NCBI GenBank assembly: GCA_910584325.1
Contig: CAJTZH010000001.1
Coordinates: forward strand, 73,545 to 137,544
DNA from: an uncultured Lachnospiraceae bacterium
Lineage (GTDB): Bacteria > Bacillota > Clostridia > Lachnospirales > Lachnospiraceae
DNA length: 64,000 nucleotides
Reading direction: 5' to 3'
Within the stretch, counting starts at the first letter, position 1, and every line of letters begins with the position of its first letter. The notes beneath the pieces were generated by a model. The model ran no database searches. It was not told the DNA's origin and worked only from the letters and a program-made list of their open reading frames with translations. Of this stretch, positions 43,628 to 52,911 are shown piece after piece. The translations under genes and the position numbers were made by a program.

Positions 43628-44746
43628 TTATTTTATTTTTGCGTATCCGACAATTGCTTCTGATGCCTTTGTATTCATGAGAATCTCGGAAACATCCGCA
43701 TCTATTGTATCGCCAATCTCTGTCCGGAACTGTTCCGCTGACTCATAACCGTAATATGCCGCGTTATCCTCAATATACGCATCTATTTCCTCCTGTGTAA
43801 CCGTAAGTCCTTCATTCTGTGCCACAAGAGAAAGTATCATTTTCTCATACATATATTCCGTCGCGTAATTCGTTACCTCTGTCTCAAAAGCCTCCATCGA
43901 CGAATAACGGTAATACCCTGTAAGATAACTCTCAAAATCAGAAAATCCCAGCATTGCACCCATCTGCTCAAATTCCGCCTGTGCGTTGCCTTTTATCATA
44001 TCAATTGTCTCTTTAAATTCCTCTTCCGGTATCCCCTTAATCTCAGACTGCTCAACAATCGCATTCATCATAGCCACATAGATACTATTTTCATATGTGC
44101 TCTTTTTTGTTTCTTCCAGATATTCTACAATAGAATCTTCCAGTTCTTTCGTTGTATTCAGAACCTTATCACTGTCCTTCGTCATCATCTTGACAAATTC
44201 ATCATTATATTCCGGAAGAATTTTTTCATTAATATAGTTGACTGTTACAACAAATACAACTTCCTTTCCGTTCAGTTCTTCTTTGCCGTAATTTGCCGGA
44301 AATGTACACGGCAGTTCATATTCCTTTCCAATCTCAAGCCCGACAAGCTGGTTGTCAAGGTCGTCAATAAACTTGCTGCCGTCAGCCCTGCCCCCTACCG
44401 TATAAGAGTAATCCGTTGCCGTTCCATTCGCAAACGCCACGCCGTCCAGTAATCCTGAAAAATCAAGATTAATTTCATCACCCTTCTTAACGGTGCCTTC
44501 TGTCACCTGCTTATTCTCTACATAAGCATTTAAACAGTCATCAATCTCCTTCTGGATTTCCTCCTGCGTCACTTCCTCCAGAGGAGACACTTCTATCTCC
44601 AGATTCTTATAATCACACAGCGTTATATAATCACTGTAATTAACTGCAGAAACATTCCCGTTCTGCTTATTTTCAGATTTACCACAGCCTGCAAGAGACA
44701 GCACCATCATCGCTCCTAAAAGTCCGCTCACTATTCTTTTCTTCAT
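43628..44746 (-). CDS. Trigger-factor-like peptidyl-prolyl isomerase lipoprotein
   Basis: About 372 residues. A lipoprotein signal ends LSLAGCGKS, so the protein is anchored outside the membrane by its lipidated Cys. An FKBP-type domain (VKKGDEINLDFSG, later TFPANYG.EELNGKEV) is followed by a helical C-terminal region similar to the chaperone part of trigger factor. Ordinary trigger factor is cytosolic and ribosome-bound, and its ribosome-binding part is missing here. The role is therefore probably folding of exported proteins, similar in idea to PrsA. The start at 44746 has AGGAGG upstream; an in-frame start 14 codons earlier would spoil the signal peptide. Confidence 0.82.
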   Translation of the reverse strand: MKKRIVSGLLGAMMVLSLAGCGKSENKQNGNVSAVNYSDYITLCDYKNLEIEVSPLEEVTQEEIQKEIDDCLNAYVENKQVTEGTVKKGDEINLDFSGLLDGVAFANGTATDYSYTVGGRADGSKFIDDLDNQLVGLEIGKEYELPCTFPANYGKEELNGKEVVFVVTVNYINEKILPEYNDEFVKMMTKDSDKVLNTTKELEDSIVEYLEETKKSTYENSIYVAMMNAIVEQSEIKGIPEEEFKETIDMIKGNAQAEFEQMGAMLGFSDFESYLTGYYRYSSMEAFETEVTNYATEYMYEKMILSLVAQNEGLTVTQEEIDAYIEDNAAYYGYESAEQFRTEIGDTIDADVSEILMNTKASEAIVGYAKIK

Positions 44747-44851
44747 ATATTTCCTCCTACCGCCACAATTCCGTTTGTTTGTGTGCACTTTGCCAGTTTA
44801 CCACAATCAAATAGGAAAGAAAAGTTATTTCACACTTTTTTCACTTTTTCT

Positions 44852-46222
44852 CTATAATTTTTTAGGAAGGTCCTCGCAAATAAGCGTCCGTATCGTAGTG
44901 TCATCCAGCTCTCCAAGCTTCACAATGCGGTCCGCCTGATTCGCAATCGCCTTTTCCAGATAATTTCTGGCGTCACGGGCATTCGCATAGCAGGAAAGCT
45001 GTGCCGCAATACGCTCCGTAAAAAATGCAACCGCCTCTTTGCGCGCCTCCTCATCCAGTTCATATTCCTGTTTCTTTGCCATACTCTCCAGAATAGAGAC
45101 TTCTTGTTCCGGCGTATAATCTTCAAACAAAATATATTTATTAAAACGGGAGCGCAGACCCGGATTGGAATTTAAAAACTCTTCCATCAGCGCAGGATAT
45201 CCGGCAACGATAATAATTAAATTATCACGGTTATCTTCCATCGCTTTCAAAATCGTATCAACAGCCTCCTGTCCAAAATCATTTTCCCCCCTGTTTGCCG
45301 TCAGCGTATATGCTTCGTCGATAAACAAGATACCGTCGATAGCGCTGTCGATGACATCCTTGGTTTTCATCGCGGTCTGTCCGACATAACCGCTCACCAG
45401 CCCCGAACGGTCCACCTCAACAAGGTGTCCTTGCGAAAGCACACCGAGCGCATTATAGATTTTCGCCAGCATTCTAGCGACTGTCGTTTTCCCCGTGCCC
45501 GGATTTCCCACAAATACCAGATGTTTTGAAACCCCCGGCTGCTTCATTCCCCGCTCCTTGCGAATCTTCTGAATCCGCAAGAGATTAACAATCGTGTTAA
45601 CATCCTCCTTTACGCTGTCAAGTCCTATCAGCTCGTTCAATTCTGAAAGAATCTCCTCTACGTCTTCTTCCGTAAGTTTCTTTGCTTCCTTCGGTGCCGT
45701 CTCTTCTGCCTGCAGAATGGCCTCTTTTTTTATTCTGCGTTCAGGCGTATACAGACCGAATTCCCGCAGGTAATCATCCAGCATATTACAGTACCTTGTA
45801 AGCGAAGCCAGCTCAATGTCGGAAATATCTTTATTAGATGCAATCAGCTCCTGTCCCAGTCTGGCATATGTGTCCGCGAGCCTTTTCGCTCGGTTATTGT
45901 CGCCGCCGCTGATTTTTCTGCCGGCATCCGTCAAAACAAAATATTTAAACGGCGTCGGAATCATTCCCGCGAATGCCGCCGGAAGAATCCCTGCAGCCAT
46001 CGTGATATTCACATCCGCACCTGTTTTTTCTTTAATAAATGCGCTCTCTTGCGCACAGATTGTCCCGTCTGACAAAGACAGATAGAGTAAAAAATTAAGA
46101 AACTCAGCCTTAAGACTTTCCCGAAGAGAATTTTTAAGCGGTATCTTAATCACACCGGCACGTTCAATTTCATCGCAGCAGGCATACGCCTCCTGCATCA
46201 TATTATCCAAAGCATTGCTCAT
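44852..46222 (-). CDS. AAA+ ATPase, CbbX/SpoVK-like
   Basis: 456 residues. The N-terminal 200 residues are helical and unlike known domains. The AAA+ module starts near LIGLDSVKEDV, with Walker A GNPGTGKT, Walker B GILFIDEAYTL, and sensor region GYPALMEEF plus arginine finger area NPGLRSRF. This is the CbbX/SpoVK clan, which remodels protein complexes; in this bacterial group its targets are mostly unknown. It is divergent from apbE. GAGG precedes the ATG. Confidence 0.88.
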   Translation of the reverse strand: MSNALDNMMQEAYACCDEIERAGVIKIPLKNSLRESLKAEFLNFLLYLSLSDGTICAQESAFIKEKTGADVNITMAAGILPAAFAGMIPTPFKYFVLTDAGRKISGGDNNRAKRLADTYARLGQELIASNKDISDIELASLTRYCNMLDDYLREFGLYTPERRIKKEAILQAEETAPKEAKKLTEEDVEEILSELNELIGLDSVKEDVNTIVNLLRIQKIRKERGMKQPGVSKHLVFVGNPGTGKTTVARMLAKIYNALGVLSQGHLVEVDRSGLVSGYVGQTAMKTKDVIDSAIDGILFIDEAYTLTANRGENDFGQEAVDTILKAMEDNRDNLIIIVAGYPALMEEFLNSNPGLRSRFNKYILFEDYTPEQEVSILESMAKKQEYELDEEARKEAVAFFTERIAAQLSCYANARDARNYLEKAIANQADRIVKLGELDDTTIRTLICEDLPKKL

Positions 46223-46335
46223 TTTCTTTACCTCATTATGAATTTTCAGAATTTATTCTACCATATTTGATAAAAATATGCTATGATTATTCTGTTCCGG
46301 TTACGGTACTGAATGCAATAGCGAGGTGAGTTCCA

Positions 46336-47322
46336 TTGAAGAAATTATTTCTGCTGGGCAGTATTCTATGTATACTCCTAAGTTCTTCTTGCAAAGCAGG
46401 AGATTCGCAAAAGAACGTGACCGTCTCCGGTTTTATGCTGAATACTTATGTTTCCATAACACTATACGAAACAGACAATGAAGAACTTGCAAAACAAGCG
46501 CTGGATATATGCAATGAATATGAACAGCTTTTTTCCAGAACCATACCGGACAGCGCCTTATCCAGACTCAACAATACTAAAGAGGCCGTTGATGCCGATG
46601 AATCTTTGTATGAGCTGATTCAGACCGGTATTTACTACAGTGATTTGACAGAAGGAGCTCTTGATATCACCATCGAACCATTCATCTCCCTGTGGGATAT
46701 CAGCGGAACAGCTCCCCAGGTTCCCGATACACAACAGATAAAGGCACTGCTTCCCTTTGTGAATTATAAGCACATTCAACTAACAGAAGAAAATCATACC
46801 ATTACTTTACACAATAATGCCTCCATTGACTTAGGCGCCATCGCCAAAGGATATATTGCCGATAAAATCCGTAAATTTCTTGTTGATAATGGCGTCACAC
46901 ATGGTATTATTAGACTTGGTGGTAATATTTTATGTATCAACGATAAGCCTGACGGCTCCGATTTCATCATTGGTATTCAAAAACCTTTTGATGAAGCCGC
47001 CGTTCCGGTACTGACTCTTAAGATAGACGATATGAGCGTCGTCACTTCAGGAACCTATGAACGCTATTTTATGGAAAACGACCGAATCTATCATCATATT
47101 ATCGACCCGAAAACCGGCATTCCTTCCGACAGTGGCCTAATATCCGTAACGATTATTTCAGAGGATTCCGTTGCCGGCGATTGTCTCAGTACTGCCTGCC
47201 TGATTATGGGGGAAGAAAAGGCACGAAAGCTTCTTGATTCCATCGACGGAGTCTGCGGAATACTAATTGACGAACAGATGAATATTACTTATTCCGAAGG
47301 CGCAGCGCAGTTTGTGCGCTGA
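46336..47322 (+). CDS. apbE: FAD:protein FMN transferase, lipoprotein
   Basis: 328 residues starting with TTG; GAGGTGAG lies upstream. The lipobox is LSSSCKAG with Cys 19. ApbE marks include DLGAIAKGYIADKI, GGNILCI, VTSGTYERYF and HHIIDPKTGIP. It attaches FMN to a Ser/Thr of exported or membrane proteins, such as RNF/NQR subunits. None of those targets is in the window. It heads a plus-strand run with two other secreted proteins. Confidence 0.92.
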   Translation: MKKLFLLGSILCILLSSSCKAGDSQKNVTVSGFMLNTYVSITLYETDNEELAKQALDICNEYEQLFSRTIPDSALSRLNNTKEAVDADESLYELIQTGIYYSDLTEGALDITIEPFISLWDISGTAPQVPDTQQIKALLPFVNYKHIQLTEENHTITLHNNASIDLGAIAKGYIADKIRKFLVDNGVTHGIIRLGGNILCINDKPDGSDFIIGIQKPFDEAAVPVLTLKIDDMSVVTSGTYERYFMENDRIYHHIIDPKTGIPSDSGLISVTIISEDSVAGDCLSTACLIMGEEKARKLLDSIDGVCGILIDEQMNITYSEGAAQFVR

Positions 47323-47357
47323 TAATCAATATTATTTTTAGAAAAGGAATTATAGCA

Positions 47358-48260
47358 ATGAAATTAAAAGAAATTTTACCGGCAATTTTGGTTATAATAC
47401 TTGTTTTAGGCCTCAGCACTGCGGCTATCTGCTACGCTTCCTATGAGCGTCAGACTATGCTTGCGAATAAAGAGTTTGTATCCCTGACCCCTCCCAACTA
47501 CCAATACCCCACAGAAGCGCCTGCTCCTATAGAAACAACAGCAGCAGAGCCTTCCGAGACGACGGCGGCACAGGAGGAAACAACCGCACCCAAAACCGAA
47601 CAAGAGACGACGCAGTCTGTTTATGTTCCGCCCGAAGATGATTCCCGCATTTATTATACCGACTACCGTTTTACGACAGTTGATGCAGACTACTTCAATG
47701 ACGCTGTATTTATCGGGAACTCACGCATGCAGGGTTTTATTCTCTATTGCGGTATTCCCGGGCTTACTTCCTATACGTCGGTTGGTATGACTGTAAAAAG
47801 CTACTTTACTAAGGAAGATTTTACGATAAACGGTACCTTAATGACGGCTGCATCTGCCCTGGAAAACACTCCGGGCTTTGAAAAAGTATACATCAAACTG
47901 GGCATTAACGAATTGGGATGGGTTTCCACAGACCAGTTCATTACAGCTTATCAAGAAATTATAGAGCATATCTACAGCTGTAATCCAAATGCATTAATTT
48001 ATGTTATTTCCGTGCTTCCTTTTGCCCAAGCCGCCATTGAAAAAGACCCTGTCCTAGATATGGACAAAGTGCGGGAATACAATAACGCAATTCAGGAAAT
48101 GTGCGCGTCCTACGGAGCCTGTTATCTGGACGTCGCCAGCGTATTTACAGGAGAAGACGGCTATATGCCTTATAATTACTCATTTGACGGCGTTCATATC
48201 AATGTCGCCTCCATCAAACTTTGGTTAAATTATCTGTTAGAACACGGAATTGAAAAATAG
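47358..48260 (+). CDS. Membrane-anchored SGNH/GDSL-type hydrolase
   Basis: 300 residues. One N-terminal membrane helix is followed by a Pro/Thr/Glu-rich linker (around residues 50-95) that spans the wall. The SGNH domain then begins with FIGNSRMQGF, whose Ser sits where GDS normally is, and continues KLGINELGW and FDGVHINVAS, supplying the catalytic Asp-His. The layout suits deacetylation or similar ester cleavage on cell-wall glycans. It lies 36 bases after apbE. Confidence 0.83.
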   Translation: MKLKEILPAILVIILVLGLSTAAICYASYERQTMLANKEFVSLTPPNYQYPTEAPAPIETTAAEPSETTAAQEETTAPKTEQETTQSVYVPPEDDSRIYYTDYRFTTVDADYFNDAVFIGNSRMQGFILYCGIPGLTSYTSVGMTVKSYFTKEDFTINGTLMTAASALENTPGFEKVYIKLGINELGWVSTDQFITAYQEIIEHIYSCNPNALIYVISVLPFAQAAIEKDPVLDMDKVREYNNAIQEMCASYGACYLDVASVFTGEDGYMPYNYSFDGVHINVASIKLWLNYLLEHGIEK

Positions 48261-48273
48261 AGGAGTATAAATT

Positions 48274-48780
48274 ATGAAACAGAAGAATGTAACACAAATC
48301 ACTTTAGGAATCCTGCTTCTGACCACAGCTTTTCTTTTGGGCGGATGCACCGGGAAAGAACCTGTGCCGGAAGAAACCACCACTGTGTTTACCATGAACA
48401 TCGAGGACGTCAAACAGGCCGTTCTTGACGCCGGCGTATTTGAAGACGAGGTTGCCGCCATTGATATTTCATACAGCGAAATGTTAATGGGAATCACCGC
48501 TTCAGATTTTACTGAGGGAATGATACTCGGCGGAAGCGGCGCTACCGCGGAACTCCTCGCTGTCTTTGAGACTGCCGACGAAACTGCCGCTGCCTCATTG
48601 AAGGAAAAATGCGAAGCTTATGTAGCGAAACAAATCCAGTCCTATACAGACTATAAGCCTGCGGAAGTGGACAAGCTAAATCATGCCGTCGTAAAATCCT
48701 CAGCTCAATACGTTATTGTCTGCGTTGCGGCAGACTACGAAAGCGCCGGGACCGTAATCGCGCAATACTTTTATCAGTAA
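48274..48780 (+). CDS. DUF4358 lipoprotein
   Basis: 168 residues with a lipoprotein signal, LLGGCTGK. The mature part has a DUF4358-type start (TMNIEDVKQAVLDAG) and the usual YSEMLMGI segment. No function is known to me. The family is frequent in Lachnospiraceae and often near secreted hydrolases. AGGAG precedes the ATG and only 13 bases separate it from the SGNH gene, so they form one transcript. Confidence 0.8.
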   Translation: MKQKNVTQITLGILLLTTAFLLGGCTGKEPVPEETTTVFTMNIEDVKQAVLDAGVFEDEVAAIDISYSEMLMGITASDFTEGMILGGSGATAELLAVFETADETAAASLKEKCEAYVAKQIQSYTDYKPAEVDKLNHAVVKSSAQYVIVCVAADYESAGTVIAQYFYQ

Positions 48781-48785
48781 ATGAA

Positions 48786-48830
48786 ACGACCTATGCATCC
48801 TAAACAAGACAGGAAACATAGGTCGTCTTT
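48786..48830 (+). terminator. Bidirectional terminator between the apbE run and operon 3
   Basis: ACGACCTATG (48786-48795) pairs with CATAGGTCGT (48817-48826), followed by CTTTT. The loop is 21 bases. It sits between converging genes and can serve both. Confidence 0.8.
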
Positions 48831-49069
48831 TAAATTTTCTGCAATATGGCATCCACCATCTCACCAACGTTTTTCATTCCGGTCACTTCGCCCATCGTAA
48901 ACTTCACGCCGAATTTTTTCTCGGTCGCCACAATCAGATTAATATGTTCCAGACTGTCCCAGTCCTCAATATCGTCTGCCGTCGTACTGTCCGTCACCGT
49001 TATATCGTCATCATCAAACACATCCCTGAACACCTCGTTCAGTCCGTCAAAGATTTCTTCACGCGTCAT
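48830..49069 (-). CDS. Acyl carrier protein
   Basis: 79 residues, strongly acidic. The phosphopantetheine site is WDSLEHINL with Ser 39. It is the last gene of operon 3; its ATG directly follows the FkbH stop, so it is most likely the partner carrier of FkbH rather than the fatty-acid ACP. It would carry a glyceryl or related hydroxyacyl group as a thioester. Its role resembles DltC in D-alanylation. Confidence 0.9.
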   Translation of the reverse strand: MTREEIFDGLNEVFRDVFDDDDITVTDSTTADDIEDWDSLEHINLIVATEKKFGVKFTMGEVTGMKNVGEMVDAILQKI

Positions 49070-50851
49070 TCAACCAACCACCTTTATCACCTTATTTTTA
49101 TTAGTATACTCTATACCGATATCAAATGTCCACACCGAATTTCCTTCTTCGTCTTCCGACTCTTTCGCAAATCCCATTGTATGATAAAACTCCTTTACCA
49201 TTCCATTTTTTGCCGTAGGAAAATAATATCCTCTAATACGCGCAACACCGTGTTCTAAAGAACGTTTTACCAGCATATCCATCATGGCGTTCTCCATATC
49301 GCGCTTTAACACGCGGCAGCTCATCAGCCATAAATCAATATGCAGCTCGTTTCCGTCAATTCTGCCTATCACAACAGATACCACGCCGTTATCACCGAAC
49401 TTATCCTCCAGTTTACCATACAATGTAATATAACCGTCATCCGCGGCAAACGCCTCTATATCTGCCTGTGAATACCGTTTTGTCGTCAGATTAAACTGAT
49501 TACTTTTATTGGTAAGCTGGGCAATCCTCGCCATGTATACCGGTTCAAACGCTTTAATATGTGCCGTCATCTCAAGAGATATTAAGTATTCCTCATAATT
49601 GTCGTAAGACAACTGAAGCTGCGCTCTTTTCGCGTTTTCTTTATACATTTCATTCCTTTTGGCGTCATCCGCCGAAAGACTGGTCATCTCAAAATAACCC
49701 GCACGGTCAAGAACCCTGATATAATTTTCGGGACTGTCCATAACCGGAACAGCTACCCCCTGTACCGTCCGCTCTACAATTGCCCGCTCGGCGGGATTAT
49801 CATCAACAAAAACCATACTGTCCGGCATGATATTGAGCAATTCCGCCATGTCCGCAATATTCTTATCTTTATTGTTCCAATTCGCCATAATGACTATAAA
49901 ATCTTCCGGTTTTAACACACCGTCAGGGTGATTGAGACCCGCAACGGCATTTTCATAGTCATTTTTGGAATTGACATTTAATAAAACGCCCAAATCTTTA
50001 TGCTCTTTCAGATAACTTTGAAATTCAGAATAGACCTGGCCCATCGGAACTTCCTGCCCAAGAGCAAGATTCTCCACTCCATCGTCGCCCACTACGCCGC
50101 CCCAGAGCGTATTGTCCAAATCCAGCACAAGCGCCTTTTTGTTCTTTCCGTAAACTGACTTAATAATTCTTGCAAGATTGTGCGCAAGTTCAGGAATTGC
50201 CGGAACCGCCAAAGCATACTTATACATGTGCCAGTAAAAATCATCAAGCCATCTGTCCAGACCATAACACGAAGATACGTAATTAATATCGTTAATAAAA
50301 AAATTTTTATGGGTCTGCGCATATTCGTAAAACTTCAGATTCAGCCGTGTTATAAAATTTATCCTGCCATGAATATCGCTTGCCTCCATATTCCCCATCA
50401 GACGATAACCCGGATATTCGAAGTTATTCTGAATGACAGGGCACCGGTAAACCGTACCAAGCCGCTCCCACATCTGCTCAAAATGCCGGTACTGCCGCGC
50501 AAGTTTTTCCTCCACTGCAGAAGCGTCGTCCGACAACACAGGGTACTCCGTTATATTGCGCGCGGTTGTATGAATATATATAATATCGGGCGAAAACACT
50601 TCCAGTTCCTGATTGGAAAACATCGCGTCCTGCCAGTACTGATTGTATTCCGATTCATAAAATTCCGGACGAATACCATAATTTAATAAAAACAATTCCA
50701 GAATCAGCCTCACGTCATTTGTCGTCGAGCCTCCCAGAATGGCGATTTTCTTATCGGTAAACGTCTTGTTTTCTTCTAAAAGAGCCTTTTTAATACTCTT
50801 TTTCTTTTTTATAATATAATCTCCGTCAAAAGGATACAAAAGCTCTTTCAT
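49070..50851 (-). CDS. FkbH-like HAD-IIIC protein with GNAT-like C-terminus
   Basis: About 593 residues. The N-terminal part has an SGNH-like AILGGSTT. The HAD core shows LDLDNTLWGGVVGDDG near residue 245 and FVDDNPAER near 350. The last 180 residues resemble a GNAT fold and begin with the FkbH-typical NKSNQFNLTTKRY. FkbH proteins take 1,3-bisphosphoglycerate, remove the phosphate, and load the glyceryl group on an ACP. The ACP gene follows directly. AGGAGG fits ATG 50851; a TTG at 50860 is too close to it. Being in a glycan operon and not in a polyketide cluster is the interesting point. Confidence 0.87.
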   Translation of the reverse strand: MKELLYPFDGDYIIKKKKSIKKALLEENKTFTDKKIAILGGSTTNDVRLILELFLLNYGIRPEFYESEYNQYWQDAMFSNQELEVFSPDIIYIHTTARNITEYPVLSDDASAVEEKLARQYRHFEQMWERLGTVYRCPVIQNNFEYPGYRLMGNMEASDIHGRINFITRLNLKFYEYAQTHKNFFINDINYVSSCYGLDRWLDDFYWHMYKYALAVPAIPELAHNLARIIKSVYGKNKKALVLDLDNTLWGGVVGDDGVENLALGQEVPMGQVYSEFQSYLKEHKDLGVLLNVNSKNDYENAVAGLNHPDGVLKPEDFIVIMANWNNKDKNIADMAELLNIMPDSMVFVDDNPAERAIVERTVQGVAVPVMDSPENYIRVLDRAGYFEMTSLSADDAKRNEMYKENAKRAQLQLSYDNYEEYLISLEMTAHIKAFEPVYMARIAQLTNKSNQFNLTTKRYSQADIEAFAADDGYITLYGKLEDKFGDNGVVSVVIGRIDGNELHIDLWLMSCRVLKRDMENAMMDMLVKRSLEHGVARIRGYYFPTAKNGMVKEFYHTMGFAKESEDEEGNSVWTFDIGIEYTNKNKVIKVVG

Positions 50852-50869
50852 GGAAAACAATCCTCCTAT

Positions 50870-51811
50870 CTATCGCTCCGCTCTCATTTCGCTGTGCAGG
50901 AAATCCTCATAAGAAAGACGAATCCCATCTTCCAATTCTGTTTTATATTTCCAGCCCAGTTTTTCTAACTTGCTCACATCTAAAAGCTTTCTCGGCGTTC
51001 CATCCGGTCTGGACGTATCGAATGTTATGCCGCCTTCATAGCCCACCACCCGTTTCACGGTCTCGGCGAGTTCTTTAATGGTGAGCTCCTTCCCCGTTCC
51101 CAGATTAACAGTCTCATTACCGGAATACGTATTCATCAAAAATACGCAGGCATCCGCCAAATCGTCCACATATAAAAACTCACGAAGCGGCGTTCCCGTT
51201 CCCCAGATAGTAACCGTCGGCGCTCCTGATTCCTTTGCCTCATGAAATCTGCGAATCAGGGCGGGAAGAACATGAGAATGTTCCGGATGATAATTATCGT
51301 TTGGTCCGTAGAGATTTGTCGGCATAACACTGATATAGTCGGTGTGATACTGTCTGTTCAGATATTCGCAGTATTTCAGACCCGAAATCTTGGCAAGCGC
51401 ATACGCCTCATTTGTCTGCTCCAGGGAACTTGTCAGCAGACAGCTCTCCGGCATCGGCTGCGGCGCCATGCGCGGATAAATACAAGAGCTTCCCAGAAAC
51501 ATCAGCTTTTTCACATGATTATCAAACGCCGCTTTAATGACATTCATTTCCATCATCATGTTTTCATACATAAAATCCGCAGGATGTAGGTCATTTGCCA
51601 TAATTCCCCCAACCTTTGCCGCCGCAAGAAAAACATACTCAGGCTTTTCCCCGGCAAAAAACTTCTCTACCGGTTCCTGTCTTTTCAGGTCCAGTTCTTT
51701 TGAAGTCCTGGTTAAAATATTATGATATCCCTGCGCCTCAAGACACCTTACAATAGCCGAACCCACCATTCCGCGATGTCCCGCAACATATATTTTTGCT
51801 TCCTTTTCCAT
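50870..51811 (-). CDS. fcl: GDP-L-fucose synthase
   Basis: About 313 residues, full length. It opens KIYVAGHRGMVGSAIVR and has GSSCIYPRMAPQP, YALAKISGLKYC with the YxxxK pair, and PTNLYGPNDNY. It epimerises and reduces GDP-4-keto-6-deoxymannose to GDP-L-fucose. I start at ATG 51811; the ATG at 51835 would overlap gmd. It is paired with gmd just upstream. Confidence 0.94.
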   Translation of the reverse strand: MEKEAKIYVAGHRGMVGSAIVRCLEAQGYHNILTRTSKELDLKRQEPVEKFFAGEKPEYVFLAAAKVGGIMANDLHPADFMYENMMMEMNVIKAAFDNHVKKLMFLGSSCIYPRMAPQPMPESCLLTSSLEQTNEAYALAKISGLKYCEYLNRQYHTDYISVMPTNLYGPNDNYHPEHSHVLPALIRRFHEAKESGAPTVTIWGTGTPLREFLYVDDLADACVFLMNTYSGNETVNLGTGKELTIKELAETVKRVVGYEGGITFDTSRPDGTPRKLLDVSKLEKLGWKYKTELEDGIRLSYEDFLHSEMRAER

Positions 51812-51827
51812 AGCGCTACCTCTTTCT

Positions 51828-52898
51828 CTATGCATTTTCCTTCTTAAACTCTTCTGCTGATTTACCGGTAATCTTTTTCAAATCAGACTCTACCATCATT
51901 GCTACAAGTCCCTTAAAATCTACTTTTCTCTTCCATCCCAGTTCCTTTTCCGCCTTCTCGCTGTTTCCCCACAAAAATTCAACTTCCGAAGGACGGAAAA
52001 ATTCAGGCGCAACGTCTACAAGAAGCCTGCCTGTCTTTGCGTCATAACCCTTCTCTTCAACTCCGCTCCCTTTCCATGAAATCGAAATGCCGACCTCGGC
52101 AAAGGCAAGCTCCACAAACTCTCTTACCGTATGCGTCTCGTTTGTTGCCAGAACATAATCAGCCGGTTTCTCCTGCTGCAAAATCCTCCACATACCCTCA
52201 ACATAGTCGCCCGCATATCCCCAATCACGTTTTGCGTCCATATTGCCGAGAGATAATTTCTCCTGATTTCCCGCCATGATGTTCGCAAGTGCAAGCGTAA
52301 TCTTACGGGTAACAAAATTATCTCCTCTTCTCGGTGATTCATGATTAAACAAAATACCGTTGCAGGCAAACATGCCATATGATTCTCTATAGTTGACGGT
52401 TATCCAATAAGAATACAGTTTTGCCGCTCCATACGGGCTCTTCGGATAAAACGGCGTCTTTTCGCTTTGCGGAGCCGTCTCCGGAATGCCTCCAAACAAT
52501 TCCGATGTAGAAGCCTGGTAATATTTTGCATTCGGAGCATTCTGTCTTACCGCCTCCAACAGTTTAATTGTGCCAAAGCCCGTGACTTCCGCGGTAAATT
52601 CAGGTACGTCAAACGATATGCCTACATGCGACTGTGCCGCCAGATTATATACCTCATCCGGCTGTATCTTTCCCACTACCATAGCAAATCCGCTCGAATC
52701 GGAAAGGTCGCCGTAATGCAGAAATATCCTGCCCTTCAATGAGTCGTTGTTCAGCAAATGGTCGATTCTTGCCGTATCTCCCGATGTACTGTGGCGTCTC
52801 ACAATTCCGTGTACCTCATAACCCTTTTCCAGCAGAAGTTCTGCCAGATAGGAACCGTCCTGACCTGTAATACCTGTAATTAATGCTTTTTTACTCAT
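51828..52898 (-). CDS. gmd: GDP-mannose 4,6-dehydratase
   Basis: 356 residues. Marks are KALITGITGQDGSYLAELL, NLAAQSHVGISF, QASTSELFGG and YGAAKLYSYW with the YxxxK catalytic pair. It starts GDP-L-fucose synthesis. Gmd and Fcl supply the donor for the fucosyltransferase-like gene at the right end of the operon. Confidence 0.95.
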   Translation of the reverse strand: MSKKALITGITGQDGSYLAELLLEKGYEVHGIVRRHSTSGDTARIDHLLNNDSLKGRIFLHYGDLSDSSGFAMVVGKIQPDEVYNLAAQSHVGISFDVPEFTAEVTGFGTIKLLEAVRQNAPNAKYYQASTSELFGGIPETAPQSEKTPFYPKSPYGAAKLYSYWITVNYRESYGMFACNGILFNHESPRRGDNFVTRKITLALANIMAGNQEKLSLGNMDAKRDWGYAGDYVEGMWRILQQEKPADYVLATNETHTVREFVELAFAEVGISISWKGSGVEEKGYDAKTGRLLVDVAPEFFRPSEVEFLWGNSEKAEKELGWKRKVDFKGLVAMMVESDLKKITGKSAEEFKKENA

Positions 52899-52911
52899 TT
52901 TTTATTCTCCC

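Noticed and set aside
47500..47640. Repeat array in the SGNH hydrolase gene
   Set aside because: It is a low-complexity Pro/Thr/Glu linker and shows no regular DNA period.
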